Assembly (NCBI GenBank): GCA_036925085.1
Contig: JAUPFP010000044.1
Coordinates: forward strand, 1,426,001-1,490,000
Length of the DNA: 64,000 nt
From: Brachycybe producta
Lineage: Eukaryota; Arthropoda; Diplopoda; Playtdesmida; Andrognathidae
Direction of reading: 5' to 3'
Part shown: positions 56,728-64,000 of the stretch, one piece after another
How the letters are laid out: each line of letters begins with the position of its first letter
Numbering within the stretch: position 1 is the first letter of the stretch
The notes under the pieces: generated by a model
What the model was told of the DNA's origin: nothing
What the model saw: only the letters and a program-made list of their open reading frames with translations
Database searches by the model: none
Program-made: the position numbers and the translations under genes

Positions 56728-57422
56728 AGTTGAGCGTCTACTAGGTCGGTGGCGCGGCGCGAGTGGGTTTTGTTCCCTCCATTCTAACCCAGTATGTCTC
56801 GAGGACATCTGAAGATTACTTAACACGATAGATTCACACTAGGCTGGTTGCTGCTGGCTATTAGCAGCAACAGCAAGCAGCAACTGCTGTGGGTTCACAC
56901 TTGTCCAGTCACTGCTGGTATTAGCAGCACAAGTAATCCAATCATCGTCTTGCAAAAAGACAAAATCTAACAACCAACCAACCCAAGCAGTGGAGTTTCA
57001 ATTACCCACTAGTGCCACTACTAGCGACAAAGGGTTCACACTAGCTGGTAGCACACTGGTAGCAGCAGGGAGTCACATGACCAGCTGGTAGCTGCTAAAG
57101 TTGGACATGTTCAACTTCCCCAGCCGCTGTTAAAATCACTAGCCTGCTGGAAAAAGCAGCTGCTGGTAGTAATTCACACTATGCAGCTAGCAGGCTGCAA
57201 CACGCCAGCAGCAACCAGCAGCTGGTAAATCAGCCTAGTGTGAATGTGCCATTAGGGCGGTAGAGCGGAGCAGCATCGACCTCAAGAAGTCCCGAACATT
57301 TTTCCAGAGTGGAGCTGATCCGCTCTACCGTCCTAATGGACGGGGCTCAATTCATTTACATGCAGTTTGTTTGGAGACTGCGAGACGCCGCTCCGCACCA
57401 AAGACCAAGTGGACACTCAGCT
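56728..57422. mobile_element. PIF/Harbinger-like MITE (GCGG word), TAA target duplication, host of a nested MITE
   Basis: Ends AGTTGAGCGTCTACTAGGTC and GACCAAGTGGACACTCAGCT, with TAA at 56725-56727 and 57423-57425. Subterminal GGTGGCGCGGCGCG pairs with CGCCGCTCCGCACC. The core GGGCGGTAGAGCGGA pairs with TCCGCTCTACCGTCC. It is split by the element at 56823-57251. Confidence 0.9.
56823..57251. mobile_element. PIF/Harbinger-like MITE (AGCAG word) nested in 56728-57422
   Basis: The pair GATTCACACTAGGCTGGTTGC and CAGCCTAGTGTGAATG forms the ends, with TTA at 56820-56822 and 57252-57254. GCTGCTGG, TAGCAGCA and CAGCAGC recur more than a dozen times in both orientations. TTCACACTAG itself also recurs internally. 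Confidence 0.92.
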
Positions 57423-58105
57423 TAAGTCAGAATTGACATTCTCTGTACATTGCTTAAAAGCCCATTTAAAGTTTTCAATCAAAAGGACACAATAAAATCC
57501 ATTTTGAAACATACTGTAAAGAAAAAAAAAGACCACCAATCAAGCCAAATAGATGTATCACATTAGACCTTTTTTATTTTCTAAATATTTATCAAAACGC
57601 CTTTATTATAGGGTTAAGGTATTTACTTGAAAAGTTCAACTTTTTAGCCAAAAAATTGGGAGGATATTTCCGGACAAGTAAAATGTAAGAAGAAAAAAAA
57701 TTAGGAGCACACCATAATTCTAGTGCACAAAAAAGTCAATGGCAAAAAAAAAACTGGCTTAATTTACGATTTGTACCTAAAGGGCAAAAATGTTATTCAT
57801 CTTTATCAGACTGAAGACAGTTTATTTTTTGCTTAACAAAATTAAGGATAAAACCTATAATTATATAGTTATTGATAAACGAATAGTTAAAAGCCATAAA
57901 TCCTACTTGCAAAAAAAAATTCTTTACTTTTAATAGACTTTCATCATGTTTTCATCTCTTGGTCGTTTTTAAACATCTGCCAAACAATCGGATACTTGCT
58001 AGAAATTATAATTCCATTTTCTCTGTTGATTAATTTAGCTAATTATATCATAGTGTTGTATTAAAACATAGTGCTAGCGATAATATACAGTATATTTATA
58101 CAGTC
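57423..58105. other. Anonymous AT-rich DNA
   Basis: Nothing recognised. Confidence 0.5.
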
Positions 58106-58140
58106 CCTGGCCAAATTATTAGACTCACATAGCATATTGG
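58106..58140 (+). mobile_element. Tc1-like terminus, solitary
   Basis: TACAGTCCCTGGCCAAATTA then TTAGACTCA resembles the ends of Tc1 elements (CAGT..TGGCCAAA.TATT). No matching second end was found, so it is a remnant. Confidence 0.5.
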
Positions 58141-58200
58141 TTCATTTCTAGCATTATTCCTGTCATTATTTTCAACTTTTTTTTTTGGCAAAATGAAACA

Positions 58201-58270
58201 CAGCGCCGGCGTTAGAGCAAAGCGAGCTAGGCAACCACCTTGGGCTCCGCGCTTTCAGGAGCTCCGCGCT
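58201..58270 (+). mobile_element. hAT-like terminal fragment, partner of 19505
   Basis: CAGCGCCGGCGTTAGAGCAA, GGCAACCACCTTGGG and CTCCGCGCTTTCAGGAGC match the left 70 bp of 19505-19671; the right end is absent. Confidence 0.65.
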
Positions 58271-58880
58271 GAATCACTTGCAATGAATTCTCAAAGTTAA
58301 AATTTCATGAAGAACCATAGTTACACTTCAATGACGCCCACTCCGAACTCATGTAGCTTTTAAAGCGTGCAGTGCACACTGGAATTGAAACCATCCCTGC
58401 ATTCCAGACATCTCTGGGAGTTTAGTGATTCCAACAGTTCCATTCCCGTTCTTCTTGTTCACATGCAATGAATTTTCGAAGTTACAAATCCATGAAGAAT
58501 CATAGAAACACTTCAAAGACCCCCACCCCACTCCGAGGAGTCTGAACTGAGGTAACTTTTGAAGCATACATGCAACACTCTAAATGAAAACATCCCTGCT
58601 TTCCAGACATTTCTGGGAATGCATCGATTCCAATAGTTCCATTCCCGCTCGTCTGGTTCACATGAAATGAATTTTCGAAGTTATATAAATATTCCAAGTC
58701 CATGAATATTTTCAAAAAATGGCAAGAAATGATGAGTCTTCCAGATGCCATGAAAAGCACTGAAATGAACTCAGGAGGGCCCACCAGACTTCCAAGGACC
58801 ATAAAAAACCATAAATCATTTGCAATAAATTCCCAAAGTTAAAATTTCATGAAGAACCATAGTTACACTTCAAAAACCTG
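58271..58880. repeat. Irregular tandem repeat, units of about 160-200 bp
   Basis: GCAATGAATT.TC.AAGTTA starts units near 58280, 58465, 58664 and 58822. Shared blocks include CATCCCTGC.TTCCAGACAT, TCTGGGA and CCATTCCCG. The minus-strand frames at 58349-58567 and 58500-58802 repeat the same peptide pattern (HVN..GNGT.GI...PEMSG.QG), a consequence of the DNA repeat. I do not call them genes, though the frame is kept between units. Confidence 0.8.
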
Positions 58881-59770
58881 AACAGAAAACGTAAAAAAAG
58901 CTCCATCTATTGGTATGAAGGGGACACTCCAGTAAAATAGCATAAAAATTTATTTTTTTCAATAAGAAATTTGTACTAAATATATGCGTTTGTATTTTGC
59001 ATTAATGTAATAAATATATGCATATTTTCAGTTTTTTAACCCATTATATTTTTTACTTCTTATGTCCATAAGAAGATAAATATCTAAAAAAATACATTAA
59101 ATAATTCCACACATTGTATAGTTAGAAGAAGAGAAAATATTAACATAAACGGCAACATCAGTCATCAGAGTTGATTGACTTAATAAAAACAAATTGCTTT
59201 GCTTTTCTGAAGCAATTTTTTTTTTCAAAAATAACAAAAATAGTCAACAATTAGTTCACTTTCTACAAATATCTTCAAGAAAACAGTTTTTCATTGTTAA
59301 CTAACGACCTATCTCGTAAAAATTGCAACACATCATCATCATCATCGTCATCATTATAATCATGAGAAGAAGAAGAAAATAAAGTAAAATTGGTTTCTTT
59401 CTTAAACAAGAAGGGGGGGGGGGAAGAAATAAAAAACCTAATTCATCCTCTTTTAAAGATGTATCCGCGTTTTTAATGTATCTCGACTGACAGGTATCTC
59501 ACTTTTTTTAAAAAAAAAGTGTGAAACAACCATTAAACAATGATTTTGAAGGAGGTGGTAACAAAAACATTATCCATATACAAGTAAATTACTTCCAAGC
59601 TGAACTCTTTCATTGTTAACTTATAATAGTTAGGACATCCTCAAACAAAATAATCATCAAAAACTAGTACAAATATATACTGATACCAAAATTGGATGGA
59701 TATTCAACCATTTTCCCGGAAATGGGCCATAATTCACCAAATAATCAATAATCTGCACTATGATAGTTCT
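58881..59770. other. Anonymous AT-rich DNA
   Basis: (CAT)n near 59333-59351 and a G9 run near 59413. No gene recognised. Confidence 0.5.
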
Positions 59771-59773
59771 CGT

Positions 59774-59801
59774 GATAGTTGCTGTCATGGCAGCAACTAT
59801 C
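59774..59801. repeat. Short snapback palindrome
   Basis: GATAGTTGCTG and CAGCAACTATC pair around TCATGG. Confidence 0.85.
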
Positions 59802-59954
59802 GTGAAAACGAGGCTTAAGAGAACTCTTTGAACTTATTATTTAAATTGGTATCGACAGGAATAAATGTTTATTTTGACAATGCAATTTCTATGCTGCGTT
59901 TGGACTAAATGGTCTCTTAAAAAAATCATCTTCCTAATCATCTTCCTAAATGGC

Positions 59955-60260
59955 GTAAGATGTTTTCTATAAACAGCTGATTTTCGAACTCTGGTTTTGG
60001 TTATTTTTCAGAAGAGCAACCAACACTAATCTAAGGGCGAATTGAAAGTCTTTAAGTTGGGTAATTTTCAAACTGACACAAAACGCTTATTTTAAAATAT
60101 ATAAAAATGAAAATATCCTTAAATGATTGACGCTACCATTCTAGTATATAAAAAGTTCAAAGAGCATTTTAAATAAACAGATTTAAGATAATCACTACAC
60201 TGTCACTCTTCTAGTTTCTTAAACACTTTCAAGTTTTTTCCTAAAACAAATTGTTTTCAA
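59955..60260. mobile_element. Family A MITE, rearranged
   Basis: AACAGCTGATTTTCGAACTCTG at the left and CACTCTTCTAGTTTCTTAAAC at the right with a deleted middle. Confidence 0.6.
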
Positions 60261-60740
60261 ATTACAATATAACCAGAGTTCTAGTGCAGTTTTGATGCAA
60301 AAGTAACTATTTAACGTGCAATTTTTATATATTAAAAGTTCCAAACACTTTCTTTGGTTGCTTTTCAAGCAAAAATCAAAGCAATTTGTTTCTCACGGCT
60401 TGAGAAACACATCCACCAAAAAATTCAAAACCAATTTCGATGCCAACATCATCAACACCATGCCCACCAATATAAGGATGATAGAAAAACCCTCTTCTCA
60501 ACAAAATTATGCCTTTCTCGAAGGTTAAAAACAAAAGGAAACGAAAAACGTGACCATCAATTTCAGATTTTGGAAGAGAAAAAAATTGTTTCTTCTTTCA
60601 AAAAAAGCCCTTCAAAAATATATTAACGAGAATTAAATAACTTAATAAACGCTACATGTTCATATACCAATTATGAACTAATATTTTACAAAAATGAAAC
60701 CATTAGATGTTAAATTTCGTCACTGTATACCTTTAAAAAA
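60261..60740. other. Anonymous AT-rich DNA
   Basis: Lysine/histidine-rich frames at 60316-60626 show no domain. No gene recognised. Confidence 0.45.
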
Positions 60741-60744
60741 AGTT

Positions 60745-61300
60745 TGAAACTTTTTAAGGTGTTTTTTAAAGTTGAAACCGCCTTTTGAACTCTGGTTATT
60801 TTGTTTTTCAAAAGCAAAATTAAGAGAAACTTGAATGTGTTTTAGAAACTAGAATTGGAGGCACCACTGAAATATTTCGTAAAATCTCCGAGAATCCCTA
60901 CATAGCTGACACATGTTAGGGTTAAATTCCAAATTAGACGTGTAAATAAGTATTCTTGTTAATAAATAATATAATTAACTTTGCTTGTGCAGACATTCTC
61001 GCCGTACCTTGGACACGGGCTCGCAGAACACTGGTTGGGAATCACTGCTCTAGTGACTGAAGAATATATTTTCATGTTGATATCTTTCAAAATAAACTTA
61101 TTTTAGACAAAAATTCCAAAAATTATAGTTTGATTACAGTTGGATCATTTTCAAACTCTCGTAAAAGGCTTATTTTGAAAAATATCAACAACAAAAAATC
61201 CGAATTAAATCATTGAGCTACTCTTCTAGTTTCTATAACACTTTTCTTGTTTCTCTTAATTTCGCTCCTGAAACACAGAATAATCACGAGATCGAAATAA
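60745..61300. mobile_element. Family A MITE split by a hAT-like insert
   Basis: The left half runs from about 60745 to 60855 (AAGGTGTTTTTTAAAGTTG, TTTTAGAAACTAGAAT). The right half starts at about 61048 (TAGTGACTGAAGAATATATT, GATATCTTTCAAAATAAAC). The insert at about 60856-61047 ends CACTGGTTGGGAATCACTG, whose complement is the standard hAT opening CAGTGATTCCCAACCAGTG. Confidence 0.7.
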
Positions 61301-61954
61301 TACCTAAAACATCTTTAAAAAAATTATTAACAAAAAATCGTTGCGTTATTTTTTTTTTTAAAAAAAACTTTTTTTCCACAATTGTTGAATAAATCTAAGT
61401 CAAGACAAGTCAAGGATTTAAGATTTTTTTTAAAAAGATGTTACATCTTAAATGTACAGAAAAGTATATTTATTATAAATAAGAAGGATAAATGGGCAAC
61501 ATTCACATAGGTTGAGGACTAATTTAGATCTTAACACGTCCGACAATCAATCAACCAACCTCTCCACCAAAAAAAAACCCCAAGACACCTTTTACAGAAT
61601 ATTTCTTGTTTTTCAAAGAAGAAAATGAATAGTTCTCACTCAAGTTGCATGCTAATTTTTTTTAAATAAATAGATATATTTTCCAAAATAGATGACATTC
61701 TAAAGAAAATTAAGTGCCAACAGTAACAACAACAACAAAAAATAACCTGAATTTAGAACAAAATAATCTTCCTTCACAAAGGTAAAAAACGAAAAACGAA
61801 ATAACCTCAAAAGTTCAAAAGCCCAGAATTTTTTTTTAAAAAAGAAATTCAGCAAATATTTTAAGATTATTTCAAAATGAAACTGTAATTAAATGATGAT
61901 CACCTGTCAATTATTTTCAAATTGAAAAGATTGCATAAACAACACCACCACTTT
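61301..61954. other. Anonymous AT-rich DNA
   Basis: Nothing recognised. Confidence 0.5.
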
Positions 61955-62580
61955 CATTTTAAACTGGTTTTAAAGTTTCAACGTTCCACGAATTCCGGTT
62001 ATTCCGTCTTTCAGGAGCAAACTATCAGAAAAACTTTGAAAGTGTTTTTAGAAACTGGAAGAGTAACTCAATCAATTACAAGTATTGTCTTGTGTGATAT
62101 CATTCAAAATAAATTTTTAGTAAACAAAATATATCATCTACTAAAAGTTGGGCAAACATAAAAACCTAATTTTGAAAGATATCAACATAAAAATAGCCCG
62201 CGGTGATCGAGCTTCGCCCTTCTAGCTTCTAAAACAATTTCACATTCTACAACAAATTCAATTTCTCTTATTTTTGTTTCGGAATGTGTTTTAGAAACTA
62301 GAAAGGTACAGGTAGTTCAATCCCTGAAGAGAGCATTTTCATGTTAATATATTTTAAAATGAGCTTATTATGTCCAGTTTCGAAGTGATTTGATAAGATA
62401 TTTTGTAATTTTTGCCTATAAAAAGTTTATTTTGAAAGATATCATCAACATGTTAAAGTGATTCAGCTACCGTTCTAGTTTCTAACATACTTTCAATTTG
62501 TTCTTAATGTTGCTTCTGAAATGCAGAAGAATAACCAGAGTTCGAAAATCAGCTGTTCATAAAACATCTTAAGTTCTAAA
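61955..62580. mobile_element. Two adjacent family A MITE copies
   Basis: First copy at about 61955-62275 (ACTGGTTTTAAAGTTTCAACG ... CCCTTCTAGCTTCTAAAAC). Second copy at about 62280-62580 (TGTTTTAGAAACTAGAAAGG ... AACCAGAGTTCGAAAATCAGC). Confidence 0.72.
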
Positions 62581-62850
62581 GTCATTAAGTTATTATTTGT
62601 GCAAAATTCATTTGAATTTTGTTTAATAAAAACAAGCCACCTGTTAAGTAGGTAAGGTCCTACATTTTAGCTGTCAATCATCATTAGAATCTAGTTAAAA
62701 ACACCTGAAACTCCCACACTCCAAAAAAAAAAGACAAGATTCGAGATAAACTCAATTTCCATTTTATAGAAGAAGCATCTTACATACAAGTAGCCCCATA
62801 TAAAGTGAACGTAAACTATTTCCATAAAACAACTCAAAGTTTACTCTTTA
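62581..62850. other. Anonymous AT-rich DNA
   Basis: Nothing recognised. Confidence 0.45.
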
Positions 62851-63128
62851 ATTTGAATAATTATTCTGCAAGCAGCCCAGAGGGCCGTAGCAGAAGGACC
62901 GTTTAGTCCAAAAGCAGCATGTGAATGCATTGTCAAAATGAACTTCTATAACCCACTTTGACAATTAATTCCCTATGCAAATATAATATTGAATCGAATG
63001 GCAGCATTAGTATATATGCCTTGTTCAAACGGCACTTCTATAAATTCACTAAATCAAAATGTCCCAAATGCACAACCTCCCCTCCGGAAGTAAATTCCAT
63101 TGTCGAATCACACTATAGGTACAAAATG
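62851..63128 (+). repeat. Interspersed repeat of about 270 bp, copy 2
   Basis: Partner of 17711-17980 in the same orientation; shares ATTTGAATAATTATTCTGCA, GGCAGCATTA and CCATTGTCGAATCACAC. Confidence 0.7.
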
Positions 63129-63220
63129 AACAAACAAAAATACAATGCAAAAATCTTTATTTTCTTAAAGTGGTCACCTCCTTGATAAAAACTAGAATAG
63201 TACACGGTTATTCTACAGTA

Positions 63221-63856
63221 CTAGTGGGGTAACCCGTCATAAATGACGGGAGCAAAATTCACAGGCAATTGTGCCCAGAATTAGAATTTCTTTTCCTCCG
63301 CCCTTTTATGACGTCAAACCAAGTAACCAATTAGAAATTGATGACGTTCATAAAAGGGCTGAGCAAAAAAAATTCTAGTGCTGGGCACAATTGCCTGTGA
63401 TAAACTGTAGTTTAATTTTGCTACTATTATCCCCTCCCCTTTTTATATTTGAAAGAGAAAATGAGTTTTTCATTTTCTCTGGTGTGCGCATGCGCGTCGT
63501 TTGTTCCTTTTTTACTCCTTTCATTTCAATTTCAGTCACCCCCTCCCACTTTCCCCCCCTCCAAGTTTCTCTCCCCCTCCCTCCAAGTTTCTCTCCCCCT
63601 CCCTCCAAGTTTCTCTCCCCCTCCCTCCAAGTTTCTCTCCCCCTCCCTCCAAGTTTCTCTCCCCCCTCTCTACACTTTCCAACCTTTTCCCCCTCTCCAA
63701 TTTAATATCATGTGGTTCTTGGATTGGGAGAGTTCAACATATAGTTGACCTTGAGAAAAAAAGCGGTTCATTTATTCATTTAAATTTATATAAATTCCAA
63801 CGTGGTTTTTGTACAGTGTTAGATCACAGACAAAAGGAAACACAGAAAGACGGGGC
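63221..63856 (-). mobile_element. Non-autonomous Helitron-like element with internal minisatellite
   Basis: The minus-strand 3' end (hairpin CCCGTCATTTATGACGGG, TTACCCCA, CTAG) lies at 63221, next to host T. It contains an ACAGGC-type MITE at 63261-63398. The 5' end is uncertain: sequence follows the family to GTTAGATCACAGACA, then diverges before GACGGGGCTTAAT. The overlapping open frames of up to 119 codons here are translations of the pyrimidine-rich repeat. Confidence 0.72.
63560..63669 (+). repeat. 22-bp minisatellite, five units
   Basis: TCCAAGTTTCTCTCCCCCTC recurs every 22 bp at 63560, 63582, 63604, 63626 and 63648. The Helitron at 51976 has one related unit, so the expansion is specific to this copy. 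Confidence 0.93.
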
Positions 63857-64000
63857 TTAATATATATATAATTTTTTTGCCTGGAGAAATCACAGCATAC
63901 CTAGCAAAACAAAATGCACACCAGCATGCTACACAGCACACCCTTTAGAAACTATTAGTTTAGGTTTTGTTTACTTTTGCTTTTTTTCCAATAAAATTAA
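63857..64000. other. Anonymous DNA at the window end
   Basis: Nothing recognised. Confidence 0.4.

Noticed and set aside
63501-63860. 119-codon plus-strand frame and overlapping 99- and 104-codon frames rich in Pro/Ser/Leu
   Set aside because: They translate the CCCTCC pyrimidine tract and 22-bp minisatellite of a Helitron-like element; all three frames are open for that reason.
1-64000. tRNA, rRNA, CRISPR arrays, bacterial operons or viral genes
   Set aside because: No tRNA cloverleaf boxes, rRNA blocks, regular spacer-repeat arrays or long uninterrupted genes were seen; the window has eukaryotic intron/intergenic character.

Overview
This window looks like AT-rich nuclear DNA from an animal, most likely an invertebrate. 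It has long homopolymer runs, many di- and trinucleotide microsatellites, very low coding density, one spliced exon, and a dense layer of short DNA-transposon derivatives. I could not assign a species. No rRNA, tRNA, CRISPR array, operon or bacterial gene organisation was seen.

The only protein-coding segment I can defend is one internal exon on the minus strand (6806-7025). It encodes part of the C-terminal helical domain of a puromycin-sensitive aminopeptidase (NPEPPS/PSA, peptidase family M1). I found no exon for the rest of that protein. Either the introns here are longer than the flanks shown (about 6.8 kb towards the 3' end, up to 57 kb towards the 5' end), or the neighbouring exons are too diverged to read by eye.

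The rest is mostly mobile-element debris. (1) A roughly 400-550 bp inverted-repeat MITE family, here called family A, ends AGGTGGTTTT...AAACCACCT and occurs about 25 times. A related family B (AGGTGGCT...) has four copies. (2) A roughly 300 bp family with ends TACCTAGTACACAC / GTGTACAAGGTA and TTA/TAA target duplications has seven copies. (3) A set of PIF/Harbinger-like fold-back MITEs with TWA target duplications is built from one short word repeated in both orientations; the word differs between families (GACCAC, GCAAC, GCAAG, AGCAG, GTGGT). (4) Helitron-like elements have a 3' hairpin plus CTAG end at 11402, 12153, 51976 and 63221, and two of them lie head to head. (5) A family with ACAGGC ends and 8-bp target duplications is present. 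(6) There is a hAT element with a perfect 8-bp target duplication (35726-36485), a hAT fragment pair, a mariner-like palindrome (28690-29237) and a Tc1-like terminus near 58106.

Layout: 1-5850 is simple repeats, MITEs, a tandem array of about 190 bp and an E-box-rich repeat. 6806-7025 is the exon. 7400-27500 holds minisatellite, MITEs and the head-to-head Helitron pair. 27540-27880 is an unexplained GC-richer open segment. 28690-47100 holds the mariner-like palindrome, hAT, GC-rich hairpin and several nested MITEs. 47100-64000 holds the 51976 and 63221 Helitrons, a three-layer nested insertion (56728-57422) and family A clusters. Several insertions are nested, with readable target duplications, so their relative order can be worked out.
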